In this document: piece after piece, positions 23,971 through 32,402 of the stretch
Position numbering within the stretch: position 1 is the stretch's first letter
How the letters are laid out: the number at the start of each line of letters is the position of its first letter
From: Demequinaceae bacterium
Lineage (GTDB): Bacteria; Actinomycetota; Actinomycetes; Actinomycetales; Demequinaceae
DNA: 64,000 nt
NCBI GenBank assembly: GCA_016933155.1
Contig: JAFGBM010000001.1
Span: 1 to 64,000, forward strand
Reading direction: 5' to 3'
The notes under the pieces: generated by a model
Seen by the model: only the letters and a program-made list of their open reading frames with translations
Told to the model about the DNA's origin: nothing
The model's database searches: none
Position numbers and translations under genes: made by a program

Positions 23971-24981
23971 ATGAGCCAGTTCTCCCGTGTGAAGCTCGCC
24001 GATGTCGCCGAACGTGCCGGCGTGTCCGTCGCCACGGTGTCCAAAGTCGTCAATCGCCGTTATGGCGTCGCCCAAGCCACGATCTCAAGGGTTCAGGAGG
24101 CCATCGACGAACTCGGATACGCGGGCAACATCAGCGCCTCGAGCCTCAGGAGCCACCGGACCAATGCGCTGGGGATCCTGGTCGCCGAGTTCGAGCCGTA
24201 CAGCGCTGAACTCCTCAAGGGGGTCTCCCGGGCGGCCCGGGGCGCCGACTACGAGATCCTCGCCTACACCGGAGGCCAGGCAGAGGGCTGGGAAAGACGT
24301 TCCCTCGCCCGACTCGGCGGCACCCTCATCGATGGCGCGATCATGGTCACCCCAACGGTCGTCGGGGTCAGGACCAGCATTCCCGTCGTCGCCGTCGACC
24401 CGCACGAAGGCCCGACCGAGTTACCCACGGTCGACTCCGACAGCCTTCGCGGAGGTCGGCTCGCCACCCGACACCTCATCTCGTTGGGACATCGGCACAT
24501 CGCACTGCTCTCGGGACGCGCCGACCTCGATTCGGCTCGACTGCGCAAGGAGGGATTCCGCATCGAGATGGCGGAAGCGGGCATCCCCGTCGACGAGGCC
24601 CTGGTGATCGAAACCTCCTTCCAGCCCGATCTCGCGGCGACAGCCGCTCACCGGCTGCTGACCATGGCGAATCCCCCGACGGCGATCGTCTCGGCGAACG
24701 ACATCACCGCCCTGCAGGTGATGGAGGTGGCCCGCAAGTTGGGGATGCGCGTCCCCGAGGACGTGTCCGTGATCGGATTCGACGACATTCCCGATGCCGC
24801 GGCTGGGACCCCTCCCCTGACGACCGTTCGTCAGCCGCTCCAGAAAATGGGCGAGGAGGCCATGCACATGCTTCTGGATCTCCTCCAAGGAGTCGAGAGG
24901 CCGCTTCACCTCCGCCTCGATGTGGAACTCATCGAACGCTTCTCCTGCGCGGCCCCGCGCGTAAGGCAGGGGGTTGGCTAG
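23971..24981 (+). CDS. LacI-family transcriptional regulator of the sugar operon
   Basis: 336 residues. The N-terminal helix-turn-helix reads [22 protein letters not shown], with hinge helix [15 protein letters not shown], followed by a periplasmic-binding-like sensor domain (about 62-330, with [46 protein letters not shown]). It binds DNA as a dimer and releases when a sugar binds. The start at ATG 23971 fits a leaderless message. It is divergent from the binding protein gene, with its likely operator between them, and ends convergently with xylB in overlapping stops (CTAG, 24978-24981). Confidence 0.93.
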   Translation: MSQFSRVKLADVAERAGVSVATVSKVVNRRYGVAQATISRVQEAIDELGYAGNISASSLRSHRTNALGILVAEFEPYSAELLKGVSRAARGADYEILAYTGGQAEGWERRSLARLGGTLIDGAIMVTPTVVGVRTSIPVVAVDPHEGPTELPTVDSDSLRGGRLATRHLISLGHRHIALLSGRADLDSARLRKEGFRIEMAEAGIPVDEALVIETSFQPDLAATAAHRLLTMANPPTAIVSANDITALQVMEVARKLGMRVPEDVSVIGFDDIPDAAAGTPPLTTVRQPLQKMGEEAMHMLLDLLQGVERPLHLRLDVELIERFSCAAPRVRQGVG

Positions 24982-26405
24982 CCGTAGAAGGCTGCCACCG
25001 CGGAGTCATAGCGTTCCCGTATCTCGGCACGGAAGTCCGGAGCCGGTCGTGCCGACATCTCGACCGGCCAAGCCGGTCGTTTCCCGGTGAGGGCCCATCC
25101 GGCCTGGACGGCGGCCCCCAGGGCGACATACTCCCCGGGGATGGGAACCTCGATCGAGGCATCGACCACCTGCGCCGCAATGCTCTGGACCGCCTCGCTC
25201 TGCGCGGCCCCGCCAATCAGGAGCACCCGCTCGACGGCGACCCCCAGATCTGTGAGAGCCACCAGACCGGCTCCGACGCCGCACAGCATCCCTTCACAGG
25301 CCGCGCGCGCCAACGTCGTCGGCGTGAAGTTCCCCAAGGTCAAGCCCACCAGGGTCGCGGTCGCATCCGGGAGGTTCGGGGTGCGCTCACCCTCGAAGAA
25401 GGGGACGAGAACGGGAGAGGAGCCGACGGGAGCCGACAGGGCGAGACGTCCCAGTTCGTCGTGGTCGACGCCGAGGATGCGGGTGAAGGCGTCGAGCACG
25501 CGGGCGGCGTTCAGGGTCGCGACGAGGGGAAGGAAGAGTCCGCTGGCGTCGGCGAAGCCGGCGACGGTCCCCGAGGGATCGATGACGGGCTCGTTGGAGA
25601 CGGCAAAAACTGTCCCCGATGTTCCTATGGACAGGGCCACATCCCCACCCGCGGCTCCAAGCCCGAGCGCCGCGCCGGCGTTGTCCCCGCACCCCGGGCC
25701 GATGACGATTCCGGGAATCGAGTCCGGGACGCCTGCCGCACCGGTGCCGATGGCCTCGGACGGCCCGACGATCCTGGGAAGGACGGCATCATGCCCGAGC
25801 GCGGCGATCAGGATCTCGCGGTCGTATTCCCCGCTTGAGGGAGAGAAATAGCCTGTGCCCGAGGCATCCGACCGGTCGGTCGCCAATTCCTCCAAGTCGG
25901 GGCCCAGAGGACTGTCCCCCTCCGGGCCGAATCCCCTCAGCCGCCACGTCAACCAGTCGTGGGGAAGGGCGACGGCCGCCACCCGTGCGGCGTTGTCCGG
26001 CTCGGCATACCTGAGCCACCGCAGCTTGGTCGAGGTGAAGGACGCCACCGGCACCAGGCCGGTCCGGGCGGCCAACGCATCAGCGCCGAATTCCTGGGTC
26101 AGGTCCTCGGCTGCGGTGGCCGATCGCGTGTCGTTCCACAGGAGGGCATCCCGGATGACCCGGCCCCCGCCGTCGAGGACGACCATTCCGTGCTGCTGTC
26201 CGCCGATCGAAATCGCGTCGACGTCGCCGAGGCCGCCCGCATCCTCGAGGGCCTCCCGCAAGGCCATCCACCAGTGCGCGGGGTCCACCTCCGTGCCGTC
26301 CGGATGGCGCGCCCGACCGGCCCGAACCACCCGACCGGAATCGGCGTCACGGATGACGACCTTGCAACTCTGGGTCGACGAGTCGACCCCGGCGACCAGG
26401 GGCAT
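24978..26405 (-). CDS. xylB: Xylulokinase
   Basis: 475 residues, FGGY carbohydrate kinase. It phosphorylates D-xylulose to xylulose 5-phosphate with ATP. Visible are the N-terminal phosphate-binding strand [13 protein letters not shown], the xylulokinase signature [12 protein letters not shown] and [17 protein letters not shown], the ATP-site [15 protein letters not shown] and [13 protein letters not shown], and [16 protein letters not shown]. Length is normal. It starts two bases after the xylA stop, so xylA-xylB is one operon. Feeds the pentose phosphate pathway (gnd is also in the window). Confidence 0.95.
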   Translation of the reverse strand: MPLVAGVDSSTQSCKVVIRDADSGRVVRAGRARHPDGTEVDPAHWWMALREALEDAGGLGDVDAISIGGQQHGMVVLDGGGRVIRDALLWNDTRSATAAEDLTQEFGADALAARTGLVPVASFTSTKLRWLRYAEPDNAARVAAVALPHDWLTWRLRGFGPEGDSPLGPDLEELATDRSDASGTGYFSPSSGEYDREILIAALGHDAVLPRIVGPSEAIGTGAAGVPDSIPGIVIGPGCGDNAGAALGLGAAGGDVALSIGTSGTVFAVSNEPVIDPSGTVAGFADASGLFLPLVATLNAARVLDAFTRILGVDHDELGRLALSAPVGSSPVLVPFFEGERTPNLPDATATLVGLTLGNFTPTTLARAACEGMLCGVGAGLVALTDLGVAVERVLLIGGAAQSEAVQSIAAQVVDASIEVPIPGEYVALGAAVQAGWALTGKRPAWPVEMSARPAPDFRAEIRERYDSAVAAFYG

Positions 26406-26407
26406 GG

Positions 26408-27598
26408 CTAGCGTGCGCCCATGAGGTGCTCAGAAGCCAGCTGCTGGAGCCGGACGAAGCCGAAACCCTTGCCGTTGTAGTACACCTCGGGGTCGAAGTC
26501 CTCGAAGGAACTCGTGTCCGCCAGGAGATCCTTGATGGACTCGCCTGTGCCGAGGGTCGGCTGGGCGAGCTCGCCCTGGCGTGTGGCCACGATGGCCTCC
26601 TGGACCTCTGGATCGGCTCGGAAGGCGGCCGCCCTCTCCTTGAGCAACAGGTACATCCGCATGTTGGCGGCCGCCGATGCCCACACCCCTTCGGAGTCCT
26701 CGGTGCGCGAGGGCTTGTAGTCGAAGTGACGCGGCCCCTCGTAGGCCGGGACGCCACCGGGGCCGCCGTTCTCCAGGAGGTCGACCAGCGAGAAGGCGCT
26801 GTGGAGGTCGCCGTGGCCGAACACCAGGTCCTGGTCGTACTTGATGCCGCGCTGACCGTTGAGGTCGATGTGGAAGAGCTTGCCGTGGAAGAGGGCCTGC
26901 GCGATTCCGGCGGTGAAGTTCAGCCCGGCCATCTGTTCGTGTCCCACCTCGGGGTTCAGGCCCACGAGTTCGGGGTGATCGAGGCTGCCGATGAAGGCCA
27001 GGGCGTGCCCGACCGTCGGGAGGAGGATGTCGCCCCGGGGCTCGTTCGGCTTGGGTTCGATGGCGAACCTGATGTCGTATCCCTGATCGAGGACGTATTG
27101 CCCGAAGATGTTCGCGGCCTCCCGGTACCGTTCGAGGGCGATCCGCACGTCCTTCGAGAAGTCGTACTCGGCGCCCTCTCGACCCCCCCACATGACGAAG
27201 GTCGTCGCGCCGATCTCGGCCGCCAGGTCGAGGTTCCGAAGCACCTTCCGGACGGTGAAGCGGCGGACGGCCCTGTCATTGGAGGTCACTCCCCCGTCCT
27301 TGAACACCGGGTGGGTGAAGGTGTTCGTCGTGATCATGGGGATCGTCATCCCCGTCTCGTCGAGACCCTTCTTCAAAGCGTCGACGGCCTTTCTCCGCTC
27401 ACCCTCCGATGCGCCGAAAGGGAAGAGGTCGTCGTCGTGGAAGGTCATGCCGTAGGCGCCGAGCTCGGACAGCTTGCGGAGCGCGTCGACGGCGTCGATG
27501 GGGGCGCGGGTCGCCGCGCCGAACGGATCCTGGGCGGCCCATCCGATGGTCCACAGGCCGAAAGTGAACTTGTCCTTGGGACTCGGTTTCGGGGACAT
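26408..27598 (-). CDS. xylA: Xylose isomerase
   Basis: 396 residues, the shorter class I type typical of actinobacteria. Converts D-xylose to D-xylulose. Catalytic and metal residues are in their usual strings: [12 protein letters not shown] (the catalytic histidine), [23 protein letters not shown] (metal Glu), [16 protein letters not shown], and [16 protein letters not shown] (metal Asp/His). The start ATG has GAGAAGGAG upstream. Promoter TTGACG-N17-TATGTT on the minus strand (27671-27643). First gene of xylAB; divergent from the mutarotase gene. Confidence 0.97.
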   Translation of the reverse strand: MSPKPSPKDKFTFGLWTIGWAAQDPFGAATRAPIDAVDALRKLSELGAYGMTFHDDDLFPFGASEGERRKAVDALKKGLDETGMTIPMITTNTFTHPVFKDGGVTSNDRAVRRFTVRKVLRNLDLAAEIGATTFVMWGGREGAEYDFSKDVRIALERYREAANIFGQYVLDQGYDIRFAIEPKPNEPRGDILLPTVGHALAFIGSLDHPELVGLNPEVGHEQMAGLNFTAGIAQALFHGKLFHIDLNGQRGIKYDQDLVFGHGDLHSAFSLVDLLENGGPGGVPAYEGPRHFDYKPSRTEDSEGVWASAAANMRMYLLLKERAAAFRADPEVQEAIVATRQGELAQPTLGTGESIKDLLADTSSFEDFDPEVYYNGKGFGFVRLQQLASEHLMGAR

Positions 27599-27620
27599 GA
27601 CATGCTCCTTCTCACTCGCG

Positions 27621-27677
27621 TTGACATTTAGTTGTTGCAGACAACATATAGTGAAGGCGTGCTACCGTCAACGTCAA
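27621..27677. promoter_or_regulatory. Divergent xylA / mutarotase promoter region with inverted repeat
   Basis: The inverted pair GTTGT/ACAAC (27631-27645) around TGCAG sits inside both promoters: minus-strand TTGACG (27671-27666), 17-base spacer, TATGTT (27648-27643) for xylA, and plus-strand TTGACA (27621-27626) with TATAGT (27647-27652) at a long spacing of 20. It does not resemble the LacI operator at 23926, so a second regulator, perhaps of the ROK/XylR type, is likely. Confidence 0.55.
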
Positions 27678-27732
27678 CCCCCACCGGACAACCTGATCGA
27701 CGGTCCGGATTGACCGGCCGAAAGGACCGATC

Positions 27733-28662
27733 ATGGCCGACGCTATCGCCCTAGCCAACGACGTTTGGCGGGTGGAGGTCACCCCCAACCATGGCGCAAC
27801 CCTCGCCCGGGGACAGCTCCGCCGGAAGGGCGAGTGGGTCGACATCTTGCGTCCGACCCCGGAGAAATCCCGGACCACGGCCCCCGACACTGCCTCGTAC
27901 CCCCTCATCCCCTGGTCCAACCGTCTGCGCGATTCCCTGCTGATCTGGGAAGGCCGGGCCCACCGCCTTCGCCCGTGGCCGGGCGCCACGACGGCCATGC
28001 ACGGCACCGCCTTCGAGTTCCCCTGGGAAGTCACCAACCTCGATCGAGACCGGATCACCCTCTCGTTCGACACGCGCCCGCTCACCGGGGTGAACTTCCC
28101 TTGGGACTTCACATCATCGATCGAGTACCGGCTCGACGCCGACCGCCTGGTGGTCTCGACGACCGTCACCAACGTCGATGACGAAACCTTCCCGGTCGGC
28201 TTCGGGCACCATCCCTACTTCGTCCGCCGGCCTCTCATCGACAGCACAACCCTGGGTCAGGAAGCCGAACTCGGCATCGCCTGCCGCTCCGCCTACCCCC
28301 TTGAGGACGCCCTCGCCGTCGGCCCAGCCGGACCCGTGGACGCCCGGCTCGACTTCCAGGCCAGGCGCACCCTGGGGGAGGCCTTCGTGGACGACTGCCT
28401 GACCGACCGCACACCCGGGCCCGTCGCCACCATCCTCTACCCGGGGGTGGCCGAACTCGTCCTGGAGGCCGATGAGGTCTTCAGCCACGTGGTCGTGTAC
28501 ATCCCCACCGGACAGGGGTTCTTCGCGGTCGAACCGGTCACCCACGCCAACGATGCACTCACGCTCCACGCCCGGGGGATCACCGACCTCGGGGTCCGCG
28601 GCCTCGACCCGGGCCAGACGGTCGACGGCACGTTCTCCATCGCCGCCACCGTCCTAGGCTGA
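27733..28662 (+). CDS. Aldose 1-epimerase (mutarotase)
   Basis: 309 residues, galactose mutarotase-like beta-sandwich. It interconverts alpha and beta anomers of aldoses so that the isomerase gets its preferred form. Landmarks: IPWSNRLRD (substrate Asn/Arg), TAMHGTAFEFPW (first catalytic His), VGFGHHPYFVRR (second catalytic His), and GQGFFAVEPVTHAND (Glu acting as base). ATG 27733 has AAAGGA upstream. Divergent from xylA with shared control region, so a role in xylose use is likely. Confidence 0.92.
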   Translation: MADAIALANDVWRVEVTPNHGATLARGQLRRKGEWVDILRPTPEKSRTTAPDTASYPLIPWSNRLRDSLLIWEGRAHRLRPWPGATTAMHGTAFEFPWEVTNLDRDRITLSFDTRPLTGVNFPWDFTSSIEYRLDADRLVVSTTVTNVDDETFPVGFGHHPYFVRRPLIDSTTLGQEAELGIACRSAYPLEDALAVGPAGPVDARLDFQARRTLGEAFVDDCLTDRTPGPVATILYPGVAELVLEADEVFSHVVVYIPTGQGFFAVEPVTHANDALTLHARGITDLGVRGLDPGQTVDGTFSIAATVLG

Positions 28663-28678
28663 GCGGGATCGCCGAGCC

Positions 28679-29668
28679 CTAGCCCGTGATGATTGTCGCC
28701 GCCTCCTCGGCGTCCTCCGCAGGCAGCGCCCCGAGCGCGAGAGCCCCGGCGTTCTCCTCCACCTGGGCGACCGTCCGGAATCCCGGGATCGGGATCGTGA
28801 GGGAGCTCCTCGCCCAGAGCCACCCCAACGCCCCTTGAGCGAGCGTCCTGCCGTCGCGCGTCAGGATCTCCCGGATGGCGGCCAGCTTGTCGAGGGCCTC
28901 GGGCGTCGCCTTGCCGTCCTTGAAGAGGACCATCCAGCCGGGGGCCTTGCCCCGGACGTCGTCGGGCCCGAGCGGCTTGGACGACGCCGTGTACTTGCCG
29001 GTGAGCAACCCCATCCCGAGGGGGCCCCGGTTGATGCTCGCGAGGTTGAACTCCTCGCACACCGGCAGCACCTCCGGGAGGGGATTGACGACGCAGAAGT
29101 CGTGCTGAATGGACGTGCAGTGCGCGCCCCTGTCGGCCCACGAGCGCGCCCGGTCGGGGAAGTCCGTGCTCCACCCGTACCAGCGGATCTTGCCCTCCTT
29201 CACGAGCCCCTCGAGGGCCTCGATCAGGGGCTCCGCCTTCTCGGCCGGGTAGTCGTTGAGGTGGAACTGGTAGAGGTCGATGTAGTCGGTGCCGAGGCGC
29301 CTAAGGGAGTTGTTGCAGGCCCAGCGGACATAGTCGGGGGAGGCGTCGACGCCGTCCATCTCCTTCTTCTCCTCACAGAACATGTTGCCCCACTTGGTGG
29401 CGATGACCACTTTGTCCCGCTTGCCCTTGAGGGCGGCGCCGAGGACCCGCTCGCTGTGTCCGGCCCCGTAGACGTCGGCGGTGTCGAAGAAGGTGACCCC
29501 CTTGTCCAGGGCGGCGTGGATGGCTCGGGTGGATTCGGCATCGTCGACCTCGCCCCACCCGTAGGGCTGGCCGTCTTTCCCGTGGAAGGGGCCCCCAATG
29601 GCCCAACAACCCATTCCCAGTGCGCTGATCTCGACGCCGGAGCGTCCCAGTGTTCGTGTCATTGTCAT
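28679..29668 (-). CDS. Aldo/keto reductase
   Basis: 329 residues. NADPH-dependent reduction of aldehydes or ketones, cytoplasmic. Typical segments: LGRSGVEISALGMGCWAIGG, FFDTADVYGAGHSERVLG (catalytic Asp and Tyr), VVIATKWGNMF (catalytic Lys), and DYIDLYQFHLND (catalytic His). C-terminal NADPH site near LTIPIPGFRTVAQVEENA. Convergent with the mutarotase gene (16 bases between stops), so not in the xylose operon. Substrate unknown. Confidence 0.92.
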   Translation of the reverse strand: MTMTRTLGRSGVEISALGMGCWAIGGPFHGKDGQPYGWGEVDDAESTRAIHAALDKGVTFFDTADVYGAGHSERVLGAALKGKRDKVVIATKWGNMFCEEKKEMDGVDASPDYVRWACNNSLRRLGTDYIDLYQFHLNDYPAEKAEPLIEALEGLVKEGKIRWYGWSTDFPDRARSWADRGAHCTSIQHDFCVVNPLPEVLPVCEEFNLASINRGPLGMGLLTGKYTASSKPLGPDDVRGKAPGWMVLFKDGKATPEALDKLAAIREILTRDGRTLAQGALGWLWARSSLTIPIPGFRTVAQVEENAGALALGALPAEDAEEAATIITG

Positions 29669-29728
29669 GGACTCAGCATGGTCCCTAGAGTGCGGTCGAA
29701 GTCAAGCCGGGTCGACTGGCTGAATGGG

Positions 29729-29745
29729 TACTACCTGAGTAGTAT
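29729..29745 (+). promoter_or_regulatory. Operator and -10 box of the MazEF module
   Basis: TACTACCTGAGTAGTA (29729-29744) has perfect six-base arms around CTGA. TAGTAT (29740-29745) overlaps its right arm and ends six bases before the ATG at 29752, so the message is probably leaderless and repressed by the ribbon-helix-helix antitoxin. Confidence 0.65.
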
Positions 29746-29751
29746 GGAGGT

Positions 29752-29991
29752 ATGAAGGTGAGCATCAGCCTGTCCGATCGGGATGTCGCCTTCCTCGATT
29801 CCTACGCTAAGGAAAGCGGCCTCGAGTCCCGCTCCGCTGCGGTCCACACCGCCGTGCGCGCTCTTCGGGACACCCAACTCGAGGCGGCCTACACGGAGGC
29901 GTTCAAGGAGTGGGAGGGCTCCGAGGACGAGCATTTCTGGGACGGCACGGTGGCCGACGGGCTCGAGCCTGATGACGGGGGGGCCCAGTAG
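29752..29991 (+). CDS. mazE: Ribbon-helix-helix antitoxin (MazE type)
   Basis: 79 residues. The N-terminal MKVSISLSDRDVAFLDSY followed by SRSAAVHTAVRALR is a ribbon-helix-helix DNA-binding fold; the acidic C-terminus (KEWEGSEDEHFWD) should bind the toxin. ATG 29752 is chosen because it gives the typical family start and lies six bases after a -10 box; GGAGG at 29746-29750 is too close to serve it but could serve a GTG at 29758. The stop overlaps the toxin start by one base (TAGTG). Confidence 0.88.
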   Translation: MKVSISLSDRDVAFLDSYAKESGLESRSAAVHTAVRALRDTQLEAAYTEAFKEWEGSEDEHFWDGTVADGLEPDDGGAQ

Positions 29992-30338
29992 TGCTCCGCG
30001 GGGACATCCGATGGGCGGATCCCGGCCCTGCTACCCCGGGTGAGGCCGCGTGGCGCCGTCCGGCCGTCGTCGTCTCCAACAACGGCGCGAATGCTGCCTC
30101 AGTCCGGAGCGGGCGCGGGGTCGTGACCGTCATCCCGCTGACCAGTCACACCGCGACACTGCACCCGTTTCAGGTGCTGCTTCCAGCCGAGGAATGCGGG
30201 CTTGCCGAAACCTCGAAAGCGCAGACCGAGCAGATCCGCGCGCTTTCGGTCACGAAGATTGGCCCCCGCGTCGGAACCGTCCCCCCTCACCTCATGCGGG
30301 AGATCGACGAGGCCCTCCGCACCCACCTTGCGCTCTAG
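29991..30338 (+). CDS. mazF: MazF-type mRNA interferase toxin
   Basis: 115 residues starting at GTG 29991. Pattern of MazF: LRGDIRWADPG, RRPAVVVSNNGANA, VVTVIPLTSHT, QTEQIRALSVTKIG. Endoribonuclease that stops translation when free of MazE. Coupled to the antitoxin by a one-base overlap. It is not closely similar to the toxin at 6758-7084, so the two modules have different origins. Appears intact. Confidence 0.9.
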   Translation: MLRGDIRWADPGPATPGEAAWRRPAVVVSNNGANAASVRSGRGVVTVIPLTSHTATLHPFQVLLPAEECGLAETSKAQTEQIRALSVTKIGPRVGTVPPHLMREIDEALRTHLAL

Positions 30339-30415
30339 GAGCGAACCCTGGCGCACTGCGTCGTCGTGTCGTAACGTCAGAGGTACTTGGCCGGGACAAC
30401 TCAAGGGAGAGAACC

Positions 30416-30751
30416 ATGAGCAAGACCACGCTCGTCGGCGTCGTTGGCGGCATCCTCATCGCGATCAAGGTGTTCCTGGAGGGGAACACCATCACCTTCT
30501 CCTCAGACAACATCAAGGACACGACGTCGCTCGTGCTGTTCGCGTCGGGTGTCGCGGTTGTCATCTTCGCGCTCCTGCGCAACCGCGTCCTCACCGGCTA
30601 CGCCGCGATGGTGGGGTTCACCATCGCCCTCCTCGACATCGTCGAGATGGTGCGGTCGAGTGACGTCGACATCACGGCGCAGTTGGTCGTGCTCGTCGTG
30701 GGCGTGATCCTCGCGCTGATGGCGTCGTCGATCGGGAAGGCGCTGGAGTAG
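30416..30751 (+). CDS. Small four-helix membrane protein (paralogue of 10659-11069)
   Basis: 111 residues from ATG 30416 with AAGGGAGAG upstream. Four hydrophobic helices of about 18 residues: TLVGVVGGILIAIKVFL, LVLFASGVAVVIFALL, YAAMVGFTIALLDIV, LVVLVVGVILALMAS. The same layout and several identical positions (GGILI, ALLDIV/VIDLL, ILALMAS) occur in the protein at 10659-11069. Both genes sit beside a toxin-antitoxin locus. No known domain; function unknown. Confidence 0.75.
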   Translation: MSKTTLVGVVGGILIAIKVFLEGNTITFSSDNIKDTTSLVLFASGVAVVIFALLRNRVLTGYAAMVGFTIALLDIVEMVRSSDVDITAQLVVLVVGVILALMASSIGKALE

Positions 30752-30754
30752 CGC

Positions 30755-31789
30755 CTACCCGAGCAACCGGGCCGTGACCTTCGGGCTCCGGCTGAGGGTG
30801 CGCGTGCGCCCATCGTTGACGATGAGCATCGCGGTACGGGAGCGGTCCTCGGCGATGAGCGCGGTCGCGACCCAGCGCCCGTTCGAGCCCTGTTGTGTCC
30901 GGAACACTCCCGGGAGGGCTTTGGATGCCGCCCACCCCATCGACATGTGGTTCCCTTCGGGGATGACGAACAACCTCTCGATGCTTTCGGGTGAGACGAT
31001 GTCGGCACCTCCGGCGAGGAAGACGTGTTGAATCTTCGCCCAGTCGGCGAGGGTGAGGTGGAGGCGGCCGGCGGGAGTGATGAGGGCCGGATTGTCGCTC
31101 TGGGGGTCGGCGGGGTCGGCGGGTTTTCCCGGGCCTGCGATGAGACCACCGAACATGATCAGTCCGCCCTTGCCCCAGATATCCGGGGGCGCACCCCAGC
31201 CGGCTGAGGTCACCCCGAGCGGCGCGAATATCTCCTCCTGGAGAACCTCCTCGAAGGGCTTCCCCGTGATTCGGTCGATGGCGGCGCCCATGACGGTGTA
31301 ACCGAGATTCGAGTACACGAAGCTCCCGCGGTTCTTCGGCGGGACGGCCAGGGCCTTGACCGCGGCATCGGTGCGCTGTTCGATGAGGGGTCGGTTGTCC
31401 TTCCAGCCAGCGAACATCTCGCGGATGGAGGGGTTGCCCCGCATGCCCGCCTGGCAGGTGTACATCTCCTCGACCGTGGGGCCGTCCCAGCCGGGAGCAA
31501 CGTCGGCCTTGAGATCAGGGAAGAGGTCGGCCACGGGCGTGCCCCACTCGGCTCTCCCCTGTTCGACGAGCCGGGCGTAGAGGAGGGTGTGGATGGACTT
31601 GAAGGTCGAGCCGATGTGCCACCGGTCGGTGAGCTGGACGGGGCCACCACCCGGGCGACGGAGGCCGGAGACGGCGATCGTGGTCTCGCCGTCCGGGGTG
31701 ACGACCGCGGCACCGGCGGCGGTGGAGCCGAGGGTCTGACGGGCCGAATCGGCGATGTCCTGGACGCTGGTTTGAGCCTGGGCGGTCAT
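30755..31789 (-). CDS. Beta-lactamase-family serine hydrolase
   Basis: 344 residues from ATG 31789. Penicillin-binding-protein-like fold: the active-site S-x-x-K is GSTFKS, the Y-x-N is FVYSNLGY, and the third block is near HMSMGW. No signal peptide is visible, so it is probably cytoplasmic, unlike true beta-lactamases; family members include esterases and peptidases. The start overlaps the stop of the HTH gene by ATGA (31786-31789), so the two are co-translated and the regulator likely controls it. Confidence 0.88.
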   Translation of the reverse strand: MTAQAQTSVQDIADSARQTLGSTAAGAAVVTPDGETTIAVSGLRRPGGGPVQLTDRWHIGSTFKSIHTLLYARLVEQGRAEWGTPVADLFPDLKADVAPGWDGPTVEEMYTCQAGMRGNPSIREMFAGWKDNRPLIEQRTDAAVKALAVPPKNRGSFVYSNLGYTVMGAAIDRITGKPFEEVLQEEIFAPLGVTSAGWGAPPDIWGKGGLIMFGGLIAGPGKPADPADPQSDNPALITPAGRLHLTLADWAKIQHVFLAGGADIVSPESIERLFVIPEGNHMSMGWAASKALPGVFRTQQGSNGRWVATALIAEDRSRTAMLIVNDGRTRTLSRSPKVTARLLG

Positions 31790-32349
31790 GAGGGGCTTCC
31801 TTCTTGTTGTGGGATGGAACTGGTGTTGTGGGTGAGGTCCATCGCCGCCGACAGGACGGTGAGGAGAGGGACGACGTGGGCGGGGCGGATGGCGTAGACA
31901 CCGCGCTGGGGTTGATGGACGATTCCGGCGGCGAGCAACTCCTTGAGGTGGTGGAAGAGCTGCCCGGTGCTCCCTTGGCTGGCCCCCGACTGACCCAGGC
32001 GCTCGGCCAGGTTTCCGGTGGCGACTGCGCCATGGACGAGTTCGGCGACGATACGGAGGCGCGGGCCGCTCGCGAGGGCGTTCAGCGCTGCGGCGATGCC
32101 GTCCCCGGCGAACTCGCCCTCCCCCGCCGCTTCGAGCACGTCCTTCCACGTGCGCCGGGTCTGCCAAGCGATGGGGTCTCCCTCGCGGGTGCCGTGGCCC
32201 GAGTAGGTGACGAGGTCGGCATCGGCCGAGTCTCCGAGGTCGAACGGGAACGGGGTGGCGCGAGGGCTTGACGTCTCCATGGCGGCCGCCTCGAGGCGGG
32301 CGACGCGCTCGGCCAGGGCGGCAAGGGCATCGGCTGTCTGGTTATCCAT
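31786..32349 (-). CDS. ArsR-like helix-turn-helix regulator
   Basis: 187 residues. The C-terminal half holds a winged helix: ALASGPRLRIVAELVHG, LAERLGQSGASQGSTGQLFHHLKELLAAGIVHQ. The N-terminal part has a short coiled-coil-like stretch (AERVARLEAAA) and an acidic region that may bind a ligand. The -10-like TAATAC (minus strand) ends seven bases before the ATG, and TTACGGA occurs twice just beyond it (32360-32374), consistent with a leaderless self-regulated message. Likely regulator of the serine hydrolase it overlaps. Confidence 0.82.
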   Translation of the reverse strand: MDNQTADALAALAERVARLEAAAMETSSPRATPFPFDLGDSADADLVTYSGHGTREGDPIAWQTRRTWKDVLEAAGEGEFAGDGIAAALNALASGPRLRIVAELVHGAVATGNLAERLGQSGASQGSTGQLFHHLKELLAAGIVHQPQRGVYAIRPAHVVPLLTVLSAAMDLTHNTSSIPQQEGSPS

Positions 32350-32356
32350 ATCTCCA

Positions 32357-32374
32357 GTATTACGGATTTACGGA
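32357..32374 (-). promoter_or_regulatory. Promoter and direct repeats of the HTH/serine hydrolase operon
   Basis: Minus-strand TAATAC at 32362-32357 ends seven bases before the start at 32349. TTACGGA repeats at 32360-32366 and 32368-32374 with an 8-base period and overlaps this box; a possible binding site of the encoded regulator. Confidence 0.45.
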
Positions 32375-32402
32375 ATATTCGCAAGTCGGGACGCTCATTC
32401 CG

